Assembly: GCA_021798135.1 (NCBI GenBank)
Contig: JAJZYI010000089.1
Coordinates: 1-11,509, forward strand
Source of the DNA: Actinomycetes bacterium
Lineage (GTDB): Bacteria > Actinomycetota > Acidimicrobiia > Acidimicrobiales > UBA8190
Direction of reading: 5' to 3'
Length of the DNA: 11,509 nt
Shown: piece after piece, positions 1 to 5,697 of the stretch
Numbering within the stretch: position 1 is the first letter of the stretch
Layout of the letters: every line of letters begins with the position of its first letter
Made by a program: the position numbers and the translations under genes
Notes under the pieces: model-generated
The model's input: the letters and a program-made list of their open reading frames with translations, nothing else
Database searches by the model: none
Told to the model about the DNA's origin: nothing

Positions 1-1
1 G

Positions 2-2929
2 GGGCCCGGCGCCCGCCCCGGAGCCGGTGCGGTGCCGGCCGGCGTGCCCGGACCGCTCGCCGAGCAGCTCCTGCGACTGCCCGAGGAGGCGCGCGCTGAC
101 GTGTGGCTGCGCGCCTACGAGGGGCACTACCGCGACCGCCTGCTCGGCGACCTCTCCTCGGTGCGCCCCCGGGCGGCGCCCACCGCACCCACCGCGCAGG
201 TGGTGTGCTGCATCGACGTCCGCTCCGAAGGCCTGCGCCGCCACCTCGAGGCCCTCGGCGACTACCAGACGTTCGGCTTCGCCGGGTTCTTCGGCCTGCC
301 GGTGCGGTTCCGCCCGCTGGGCTCGGCGGACACGGCGAGCCTACTGCCGGTGCTGGTCGCGCCGCAGGCCCGCATGCACGAGGTGCCCGCCGGGGGTGCC
401 GCCGGCGCCGCCGCGGCGCACCGGCTCGTCTCGGGCCGCCAGGCCCAGGCGGCGGCGAGCCTGGCGCTCGCCTCGGCGCGCTCCGGAGCGGTCTCGCCGT
501 TCGCCCTGGCCGAGGCGGGGGGGCTGCTCGCCGCCCCGGTGACGCTGCTCAGGACGCTGTGGCCCGCGCGCTACCGGGTCCTGCGCGACCGGGTCGCCGC
601 CGCCGCCGGTCCGGACGCCCCGACCGAGGTGCGCTTCGAGCCGGGCTCGGCCCTGTCGGACGAGGAGCAGGCGGCCTACGCAGCGACGGCGCTCACGACG
701 ATGGGGCTGACCGGCGGGTTCGCGCCGATCGTCGTCCTGTGCGGCCACGGCAGCACCACCGAGAACAACCCGCACGCGTCGGCCCTCGACTGCGGGGCCT
801 GCGGCGGCAACCGCGGCGGGACGAGCGCCCGGGCCGCAGCCGGCATCCTGAACCGGCCGGCCGTCCGGTCCCTGCTGGCCGGCGGCGGCATCGCCATTCC
901 CGACGGGACGGTCTTCGTGGCGGCCGAGCACGACACCGCCACCGACCGGGTGCGCCTCTTCGACCAGCACCTCGTCCCGGTGCCGAACCGCGAGCGGCTC
1001 GCTGCCGTGGTGGCCGACCTCGACCGGGCGGGTGCCGCCCTGGCCGCCGAGCGCATCGGCCGGCTCCCCGGCGCGCCCCCCACGCGTGGCCGGAACGGAT
1101 CGCGCCCGGGCCCGCTGGGCCGCCTGCGGACGCGCCGGCGCGACCCCGTCGCGAGCGTGGCCGCCCGGGCCGCCGACTGGGCGGAGGTCCGGCCCGAATG
1201 GGGACTGGCGACGAACGCGGCGTTCGTCGTCGGGCCTCGATCGATGACCGAGGGCGTCGACCTCGGTGGCCGGTGCTTCCTGCACTCCTACGAAGCGTCG
1301 CTCGATCCGGACGGCACCGCGCTCCAGGGCATCCTGACCGCCCCGATGGTGGTCGCTCACTGGATCAGCGCCCAGTACTACTTCTCGACGGTCGACCCGG
1401 AGGTGTTCTCGAGCGGCGACAAGGTCGCCCACAACGTGCTCGGTGACGTGGGCGTGCTGCAGGGCGCCAGCGCCGACCTGGGCGTCGGGCTCCCGCTGCA
1501 GTCGGTCTTCGGCGCCGACGGACGCCCGTACCACGAGCCCATGCGCCTGCTCGTCGTCGTCCAGGCGCCCAGGGAGCGGATCGACGCGGCGGTCGCCGGC
1601 AGCGCCGTGCTCCAGCAGCTGTTCGACGGCGGCTGGGTGCACCTGGCCGCTCGAGACGACCACGGCGGTCGCTGGCGGGTCCGGCGCCGCGGCGGCGGCT
1701 GGGACGCCTGGCGTCCAGCGGGGGCCGGCGGTGGCACTGCCACGTCGGTCGGGCCTCGGGGGCACCATGGTCGCGCCGGCCGGCGCAGCGCCCGGGTTGC
1801 CATGGTGGGTGCCGGCCAGCTGGCCCGGATGACCCACCAGGCCGCGATCGACTACGGCGTGGAGGTGCACGTCCTGGCGACGGCGGCCGACCAGCCGGCG
1901 GTCGCGGCCGGCGCGCCCTTCACCATCGGCCGTCCCGACCGGCTGGCCGACCTGGAGGCCGTCGCGCGCCAGGGCGAGGTGCTCACCTTCGACCACGAGC
2001 TCGTGCCGTCCCACCTCCTCGCCGAGCTGGAGCGGGCGGGGCACCGGCTGCGGCCCAACGCCACCGCGCTCAGGTTCGCCCAGGACAAGCTGCACGCCCG
2101 GCGCGCCCTGTCCGAGCTGGGCGCGCTGAGCGTCCCGGTCCCCCGCTTCGCCGCGGCCGCCACCGCGGCGGACGTGTGCTCCTTCGCCGAGGCCGAGGGC
2201 TGGCCGGTCGTCGTGAAGGCCCGGGGCGGCGGCTACGACGGCAGGGGCGTCCACGTCCTGCACGGTCCCGACGACGCCAGGCGCCTGCTGCCGGCCGATG
2301 TGCCACCCGGGACCGAGCCGGGTTGGGTCGCCGAGGAGCACCTGGAGCTGGCGGGCGAGCTGGCGATCATCGTCGCTCGCCGCCAGTCGGGCGAGATGCG
2401 CAGCTACCCGCCCATCGGGACCCGCCAGGAGGACGGGATGTGCCGGGAGCTGGTGATGCCGGCGGCGATCGGCGCTGGCTCGGTGGTGACGGCGACCGCG
2501 CTCGCCGAGTCGATCGTCGCCGGCCTGGACGTGACGGGCGTCTGTGCGGTGGAGCTGTTCGTCGTCTCGGACGGGCGGCTGCTGCTCAACGAGCTGGCGA
2601 TGCGCCCCCACAACGCCGGGCACATCACCATGGAGGCTTGCGCGACGTCGCAGTTCCACCAGCACCTCCGGGCCGTGCTGGACTGGCCGCTCGGGTCCAC
2701 CGAGGCGCTCGGCCCAGCCGCGACCGTCAACGTCGTCGGCGCCGACGACGGCGTCGACCCCCGCTGGCGGCTGCGCTCGGCGCTCGAGGTCCCCGGCGTG
2801 CGTGCCCACCTCTACGGCAAGGCGACGCGACCGGGCCGGAAGCTCGGGCACGTGACCGCTCTCGGGCCGACCCCGGGCGACGCCCTCGCCGCTGCACGCG
2901 AGGCGGTGGCCCGCCTCCAGGGCCGGTGA
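2..2929 (+). CDS. DabA (DUF2309) C-terminal part fused in frame to PurK; 5' end outside window
   Basis: The frame is open from the left edge (first full codon at nt 2) to TGA 2927-2929, about 975 residues. Counting from nt 2, residues 1 to about 572 match the C-terminal half of DabA, the soluble subunit of the DabAB inorganic-carbon uptake system, which is thought to act as an energy-coupled, carbonic-anhydrase-like CO2 hydrator with the membrane subunit DabB. The four zinc/active-site residues of the family are visible: C70 and D72 in VVCCIDVRSE, H249 in VVLCGHGSTTENNPH, and C264 in LDCGACGG; the H-to-C spacing of 15 fits the family. Further hallmarks are NAAFVVGPRS, TAPMVVAHWISAQYY, SGDKVAHNVLGDVGVLQG and LFDGGWVHLAARD. 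DabA homology ends near WDAWRPA (nt 1700-1720), then about 25 Gly/Ala/Arg-rich residues lead into PurK. The GTG at nt 32 is only an internal codon, since the frame is open upstream and DabA proteins are much longer. dabB is not in view. That the frame is continuous is seen; that one polypeptide is made is inference. Confidence 0.85.
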   Translation, partial: GPGARPGAGAVPAGVPGPLAEQLLRLPEEARADVWLRAYEGHYRDRLLGDLSSVRPRAAPTAPTAQVVCCIDVRSEGLRRHLEALGDYQTFGFAGFFGLPVRFRPLGSADTASLLPVLVAPQARMHEVPAGGAAGAAAAHRLVSGRQAQAAASLALASARSGAVSPFALAEAGGLLAAPVTLLRTLWPARYRVLRDRVAAAAGPDAPTEVRFEPGSALSDEEQAAYAATALTTMGLTGGFAPIVVLCGHGSTTENNPHASALDCGACGGNRGGTSARAAAGILNRPAVRSLLAGGGIAIPDGTVFVAAEHDTATDRVRLFDQHLVPVPNRERLAAVVADLDRAGAALAAERIGRLPGAPPTRGRNGSRPGPLGRLRTRRRDPVASVAARAADWAEVRPEWGLATNAAFVVGPRSMTEGVDLGGRCFLHSYEASLDPDGTALQGILTAPMVVAHWISAQYYFSTVDPEVFSSGDKVAHNVLGDVGVLQGASADLGVGLPLQSVFGADGRPYHEPMRLLVVVQAPRERIDAAVAGSAVLQQLFDGGWVHLAARDDHGGRWRVRRRGGGWDAWRPAGAGGGTATSVGPRGHHGRAGRRSARVAMVGAGQLARMTHQAAIDYGVEVHVLATAADQPAVAAGAPFTIGRPDRLADLEAVARQGEVLTFDHELVPSHLLAELERAGHRLRPNATALRFAQDKLHARRALSELGALSVPVPRFAAAATAADVCSFAEAEGWPVVVKARGGGYDGRGVHVLHGPDDARRLLPADVPPGTEPGWVAEEHLELAGELAIIVARRQSGEMRSYPPIGTRQEDGMCRELVMPAAIGAGSVVTATALAESIVAGLDVTGVCAVELFVVSDGRLLLNELAMRPHNAGHITMEACATSQFHQHLRAVLDWPLGSTEALGPAATVNVVGADDGVDPRWRLRSALEVPGVRAHLYGKATRPGRKLGHVTALGPTPGDALAAAREAVARLQGR
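1721..1801 (+). other. Linker between the DabA and PurK modules (fusion junction)
   Basis: This stretch encodes about 27 residues rich in Gly, Ala, Arg and His (reads GAGGGTATSVGPRG followed by HHGRAGRRSARVA). The frame has no stop and no ATG, GTG, TTG or CTG codon here. Codon use is looser than in the flanking domains: six of the 28 codons from 1718 end in T (ggt, act, cct, cat, ggt, gtt), which would suit a flexible linker or a former spacer that became coding. An ATG at 1767 lies in another frame and is closed by TGA at 1830-1832. Confidence 0.7.
1802..2929 (+). CDS. purK: PurK module: N5-carboxyaminoimidazole ribonucleotide synthase (3' part of the fused frame)
   Basis: ATP-grasp enzyme of de novo purine synthesis: AIR + ATP + bicarbonate gives N5-CAIR. 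The module appears complete. In order it shows the N-terminal nucleotide-fold strand and loop RVAMVGAGQLARMTHQAAI, LTFDHELVP, the AQDKLHARRAL region, the ATP-binding VVVKARGGGYDGRG, EEHLELAGELAIIVAR, YPPIGTRQEDGMCRELVMPA, the metal/ATP site in CAVELFVVSDGRLLLNELAM, then RPHNAGHITMEACATSQFHQ and a C-terminal YGKATRPGRKLGHVT. The only in-frame start candidates near the module are ATG 1802 and GTG 1805. They lie inside the first beta strand (RVAMVG), so starting there would lose its first residues, and no Shine-Dalgarno sequence precedes them. PurK is therefore probably translated as part of the upstream DabA frame; 1802 is given only as the earliest possible separate start. The stop overlaps the purE start. 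Confidence 0.9.
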   Translation: MVGAGQLARMTHQAAIDYGVEVHVLATAADQPAVAAGAPFTIGRPDRLADLEAVARQGEVLTFDHELVPSHLLAELERAGHRLRPNATALRFAQDKLHARRALSELGALSVPVPRFAAAATAADVCSFAEAEGWPVVVKARGGGYDGRGVHVLHGPDDARRLLPADVPPGTEPGWVAEEHLELAGELAIIVARRQSGEMRSYPPIGTRQEDGMCRELVMPAAIGAGSVVTATALAESIVAGLDVTGVCAVELFVVSDGRLLLNELAMRPHNAGHITMEACATSQFHQHLRAVLDWPLGSTEALGPAATVNVVGADDGVDPRWRLRSALEVPGVRAHLYGKATRPGRKLGHVTALGPTPGDALAAAREAVARLQGR

Positions 2930-3411
2930 GCGGCCTCGGTGCCGCCCGTCAGCGCCCGCTCGTCGGGGTGGTGATGGGGAGCGACTCGGACCTCCCGACC
3001 ATGCGCCCAGCGGTCGAGGTGCTGGCCGAGCTGGGAGTGGCCCACGAGGTGCGGGTGGTCTCCGCCCACCGCACGCCGCAGCGGATGCTCGCCTACGGCA
3101 GGGCGGCACGCCATCGTGGCCTCGCCGTCATCATCGCCGGGGCCGGTGGTGCCGCACACCTGCCGGGCATGCTGGCCAGCGTCACGACGCTGCCGGTGAT
3201 CGGGGTGCCGGTGCCGCTGCGCCACGCGGGCGGCCTCGACTCGCTGCTGTCGATCGCGCAGATGCCCGCCGGCATCCCGGTGGCGACCGTGGGCGTGGGC
3301 GCCGGCCGCCATGCCGGGCTGCTCGCCGCCCGGATGCTGGCGGTCGCCGACCCGGCGGTGCGCACCGCACTGGAGCGCAACCAGGGAACGTACGGACCCG
3401 CGTCCGGGTGA
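2926..3411 (+). CDS. purE: N5-carboxyaminoimidazole ribonucleotide mutase (class I PurE)
   Basis: PurE converts N5-CAIR, the PurK product, to CAIR in de novo purine synthesis; it normally forms a cytosolic octamer. The product is 161 residues, a usual length for class I PurE. Landmarks: VVMGSDSDLPTM at residues 15-26 with S19 and D22 (counterparts of E. coli Ser16 and Asp19), VVSAHRTPQRM with H48 (counterpart of His45), IIAGAGGAAHLPGMLAS around 69-85, PVIGVPVP, and GLDSLLSIAQMPAGIPVATVGVG. The start GTG 2926 overlaps the upstream TGA as GTGA, which points to coupled translation with PurK; the next in-frame starts lie inside the first beta strand. After GVGAG the sequence reads RHAGLLA, where I recall the family commonly having A-N-A-G-LLA, a mild deviation. 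It may have been inherited as part of a carbon-uptake/purine transcription unit. Confidence 0.96.
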   Translation: MSGLGAARQRPLVGVVMGSDSDLPTMRPAVEVLAELGVAHEVRVVSAHRTPQRMLAYGRAARHRGLAVIIAGAGGAAHLPGMLASVTTLPVIGVPVPLRHAGGLDSLLSIAQMPAGIPVATVGVGAGRHAGLLAARMLAVADPAVRTALERNQGTYGPASG

Positions 3412-3426
3412 GTGGCCCGGGGCAGC

Positions 3427-3482
3427 GGGCTGGGCGGCGCGAGCGTGGGGCCGCGGGTTGGGTGGCGCCCGGGTGGGGCCGC
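3427..3482 (+). repeat. Two tandem imperfect 28-bp repeats
   Basis: Copies are 3427-3454 and 3455-3482, directly abutting. They match at 23 of 28 positions; both begin GGG(C/T)TGGG(C/T)GGCGC and end GTGGGGCCGC. They lie wholly in the spacer and their function is unknown; slippage duplication is the simplest explanation. Confidence 0.8.
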
Positions 3483-3511
3483 ACGCGAGCGGCCGGCGAC
3501 GGCCCTGCCGG

Positions 3512-3517
3512 TAGGTT
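3512..3517 (+). promoter_or_regulatory. Candidate -10 element TAGGTT for a leaderless NUDIX transcript
   Basis: TAGGTT fits the actinobacterial TANNNT -10 pattern and lies 6 nt before GTG 3524, the spacing expected when transcription starts at the first base of the start codon. There is no Shine-Dalgarno sequence before this GTG. No clear -35 hexamer is visible. It lies within a 9-bp word (GTAGGTTAC) whose reverse complement occurs at 4382-4390. Confidence 0.5.
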
Positions 3518-3523
3518 ACGGGT

Positions 3524-4273
3524 GTGGCCGGACAGGAGCTGAAGGCGGGCGGTGCCGCGGCAGCCGAGCACAGCGACGGGGGCCGTCGACGTGGCGGGCG
3601 CCAGGTGATACCCCGGCCGCCGGGCGTCCAGCCCGGCGGGCCGCCGCCCTGGTCGGGCCGGCCTGCCCCCGCGGTGCGGTCCCTCCCGCTCCCGGTCGTG
3701 GTGGACGCGGTGCGCCGCCACGTTGCGGCCCCCGCCGGCGTGCCCCCGCAGGCCATGCGCCCTGCGGCGGTGCTCGTGGCGATCTACGACGGCGACGGCG
3801 AGACACGGGTCGTGCTGACCCGCCGGGCCGCCCACCTCAGGTCGCACCGTGGCGAGGTGAGCTTCCCCGGGGGCCGGATGGAGCCCGGCGAGACGCCGGA
3901 GCAGGCCGCACTGCGCGAAGCGTCGGAGGAAGTCGGCCTCGACGCCTCCACGGCGGCGCTCGTGGGAAGGCTGAGCCCGCTCGCCACCCGCGTGTCGGGC
4001 AACTGGCTGGTGCCGGTCGTCGCCGCGCTCGGCGGGCCGCCTGCCCTGTTGCCAAGGCCGGCCGAGGTCGACCGGGCCTTCGACGTGGCGCTGGTCGACC
4101 TGGTCGCCGACGGAACGTTCCGCGAGGAGCGCTGGCCGGGTCCGCCCGCAGCGCCTGGTGGCGGGCCGTCGTGGCAGCCGATGTGGTTCTTCGAGCTGCC
4201 GGGGGACACCGTGTGGGGAGCGACGGCGCGCGTCCTGGTGGAGCTGCTCACCATCGTCCTGGCCGGGTCCTGA
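3524..4273 (+). CDS. NUDIX hydrolase, CoA-pyrophosphatase (NudL/YeaB) type
   Basis: The product is 249 residues. Residues 117-139 form a full NUDIX box, GX5EX7REUXEEXGU, reading GRMEPGE...REASEEVGL, which binds the catalytic divalent metal. Just before it, VVLTRRAAHLRSHRGEVSFP (97-115) resembles the LLTxRxxxLRxHxGQVxFPGG signature of CoA pyrophosphatases, which cleave CoA and acyl-CoA to 3',5'-ADP and phosphopantetheine derivatives. Here E replaces the usual Q after HRG. Later landmarks are SGNWLVPVVAAL and PMWFFELPGDTVWGATARVL, also typical of this subgroup. The first 50 or so residues are low-complexity Gly/Ala/Pro/Arg and precede the fold, which seems to begin at LPLPVVVDAVRRH. The start GTG 3524 is chosen because of the TAGGTT box 6 nt upstream; GTG 3605 is an alternative that would drop most of the tail. 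The substrate is inferred from family; other nucleoside-diphosphate derivatives are possible. Confidence 0.88.
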   Translation: MAGQELKAGGAAAAEHSDGGRRRGGRQVIPRPPGVQPGGPPPWSGRPAPAVRSLPLPVVVDAVRRHVAAPAGVPPQAMRPAAVLVAIYDGDGETRVVLTRRAAHLRSHRGEVSFPGGRMEPGETPEQAALREASEEVGLDASTAALVGRLSPLATRVSGNWLVPVVAALGGPPALLPRPAEVDRAFDVALVDLVADGTFREERWPGPPAAPGGGPSWQPMWFFELPGDTVWGATARVLVELLTIVLAGS

Positions 4274-4382
4274 CCTCGGCGATCGGGGGTGCCTGGCGGC
4301 GGTGCTGGCCGGCCGGCGCGGGCCGCCGCACCATCGGCGGCGACCGAGCGGAGGGGCAGCACGTGAGGTGGCGGGCCGGGGG

Positions 4383-4388
4383 TAACCT
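4383..4388 (+). promoter_or_regulatory. Candidate -10 element TAACCT for guaB3-guaA
   Basis: TAACCT is one of few A/T-bearing TANNNT words in this GC-rich spacer. A start about 7 nt downstream (near 4395) would leave a leader of roughly 137 nt before GTG 4532. No good -35 hexamer is seen 16-18 bp upstream, so confidence is low. Confidence 0.3.
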
Positions 4389-4402
4389 ACAGGGGCACGG
4401 GC

Positions 4403-4447
4403 GGTCGATCGGGCCGCCGCCGGGCACCGCTCGGCGCCCGGGCGACC
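4403..4447 (+). promoter_or_regulatory. Possible hairpin in the guaB3 leader
   Basis: Outer arms GGTCG (4403-4407) and CGACC (4443-4447) enclose inner arms CCGGGC (4420-4425) and GCCCGG (4436-4441) with a 10-nt loop. A 12-nt bulge interrupts the left arm. In DNA this GC-rich such pairing can arise by chance. It matches no purine riboswitch that I recognise. Confidence 0.25.
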
Positions 4448-4519
4448 ACGAGCTCGCGTGCCAGCGCCGGCTGGCGCCGGCGGCGAGGCGCCGAGGTGAC
4501 GCGACGGGCAGAGACGGGC

Positions 4520-4526
4520 AAAGGAG
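4520..4526 (+). promoter_or_regulatory. Ribosome binding site of guaB3 (AAAGGAG)
   Basis: AAAGGAG lies 5 nt before GTG 4532 and fixes that start. The frame is open further upstream (ATG-like starts from 4496), but only 4532 has a well-placed site and gives the family N-terminus VAEIEIGIYKSGRQAYGFDD. Confidence 0.8.
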
Positions 4527-4531
4527 TCCTG

Positions 4532-5695
4532 GTGGCTGAGATCGAGATCGGCATCTACAAGTCGGGGCGGCAGGCCTACGGCTTCGACGACATCGCCATC
4601 GTCCCGAGCCGCCGGACCCGCGACCCCGAGGATGTCGACATCTCCTGGGAGATCGACGCCTTCCGGTTCGACCTGCCGCTCATGGGCGCGGCGATGGACG
4701 GGGTGATCAGCCCCCGCACCGCCGTCGAGCTGGGTCGCCTCGGCGGTGTCGGCGTGCTGAACCTCGAGGGCCTGTGGACCCGCTACGAGGACCCGACGCC
4801 GCTGTTGGAGGAGATCGCCGAGCTCCCCGACGACAAGGCCACCGCCCGCATGCAGCAGATGTACCAGGAGCCGGTGAAGGCGGAGCTGGTCACCGAGCGC
4901 ATCCGCGAGATCAAGGCGGCGGGCGTCGTGTCGTGCGCGTCTGTGACGCCGCAGCGGACCGAGGACCTGGCGCCGGCGATCCTGGCCGGCGAGCTGGACC
5001 TGCTGGTGATCCAGGGCACCGTCGTGTCCGCCGAGCACGTCTCGAAGACCGTCGAGCCGCTCAACCTGAAGCGGTTCATCCGCGAGTTCGACCTGCCCGT
5101 CATCGTCGGCGGCTGCGCGTCGTACCAGGCCGGCCTGCACCTGATGCGCACCGGCGCCGTGGGCGTGCTCGTCGGCGTCGGCCCGGGCAACGCGTGCACC
5201 ACGCGCGGCGTGCTCGGCCTGGGCGTCCCCCAGGCCACGGCCATCGCCGACGTGGCCGGTGCCCGCATGCGCCACCTCGACGAGACGGGCGTGTACGTCC
5301 ACGTCATCGCCGACGGCGGCATGAGCAAGGGCGGCGACGTGGCCAAGGCCATCGCCTGCGGTGCCGACGCGGTCATGCTCGGCTCGCCGCTGTCCTCGGC
5401 CGAGGAGGCGCCGTGCCGCGGCTTCCACTGGGGCATGGCCACCTTCCACCCGACGCTGCCACGCGGCGCCCGGGTGCGCACGGGCGTGCGGGGGACCCTC
5501 AAGGAGATCCTCCTCGGTCCCGCCCACGAGAACGACGGCCGGATGAACCTCTTCGGCGCTCTCCGCACCTCCATGGCCACCTGCGGCTACGAGACGGTCA
5601 AGGAGTTCCAGAAGGCGGAGGTCATGGTGGCGCCGGCCCTGCAGACCGAGGGCAAGGCCCTGCAGCGGTCGCAGGGTGTCGGCATGGGCCACTGA
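4532..5695 (+). CDS. guaB3: GuaB3-family IMP dehydrogenase-like protein
   Basis: The product is 387 residues, a single TIM-barrel IMPDH/GMPR-family domain without the CBS pair of classical IMPDH (about 490-500 residues). The N-terminus IGIYKSGRQAYGFDDIAIVPSRRTRDPEDVD is split here as IGIYKSGRQAYGFDDIAIVP then SRRTRDPEDVD and is typical of actinobacterial GuaB3. The catalytic-loop cysteine is C222 in GPGNACTTRGVLGLGVPQAT. IADGGMSKGGDVAKAIACGA is the phosphate-binding region, and GFHWGMATFHPTLPRG replaces the classical IMPDH phosphate/flap sequence. The classical mobile-flap Arg-Tyr motif is not seen. IMPDH oxidises IMP to XMP with NAD+; the adjacent guaA, which uses XMP, supports that role. 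GuaB3 proteins are less well characterised than GuaB, so GMP-reductase or regulatory activity remains possible. Start chosen by the AAAGGAG site. Confidence 0.92.
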   Translation: MAEIEIGIYKSGRQAYGFDDIAIVPSRRTRDPEDVDISWEIDAFRFDLPLMGAAMDGVISPRTAVELGRLGGVGVLNLEGLWTRYEDPTPLLEEIAELPDDKATARMQQMYQEPVKAELVTERIREIKAAGVVSCASVTPQRTEDLAPAILAGELDLLVIQGTVVSAEHVSKTVEPLNLKRFIREFDLPVIVGGCASYQAGLHLMRTGAVGVLVGVGPGNACTTRGVLGLGVPQATAIADVAGARMRHLDETGVYVHVIADGGMSKGGDVAKAIACGADAVMLGSPLSSAEEAPCRGFHWGMATFHPTLPRGARVRTGVRGTLKEILLGPAHENDGRMNLFGALRTSMATCGYETVKEFQKAEVMVAPALQTEGKALQRSQGVGMGH

Positions 5696-5697
5696 CC

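Larger units (their letters stand above)
3412..3523. other. purE-NUDIX spacer
   Basis: This 112-nt G-rich spacer holds a tandem 28-bp duplication (3427-3482) and a promoter-like TAGGTT next to the following start codon. I see no convincing intrinsic terminator for the purine genes upstream. Confidence 0.6.
4274..4531. other. NUDIX-guaB3 spacer with possible promoter and structured leader
   Basis: This 258-nt non-coding stretch is GC-rich. It contains a TAACCT box (4383-4388), a possible two-tier hairpin (4403-4447), short GCGCC...GGCGC pairings near 4465-4480, and the ribosome binding site of guaB3 at its end. I see no small gene or tRNA in it. Confidence 0.6.

Noticed and set aside
32..34. 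GTG at 32 as the start of the DabA-like gene
   Set aside because: The frame is open upstream to the edge and DabA proteins are several hundred residues longer, so the gene simply begins outside the window.
341..3109. Long minus-strand open frame of over 900 codons opposite DabA-PurK
   Set aside because: It mirrors the codon phase of the real plus-strand genes, as expected in GC-rich DNA, and its translation is Arg/Gly/His-rich without any recognisable domain.
4496..4531. Earlier guaB3 start at about 4496
   Set aside because: GTG 4532 has AAAGGAG 5 nt upstream and yields the family-typical N-terminus; the extra residues do not match the family.
3182..5692. Long minus-strand open frame opposite purE, NUDIX and guaB3
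   Set aside because: It spans several real genes and spacers on the other strand, has low-complexity composition and no motif.
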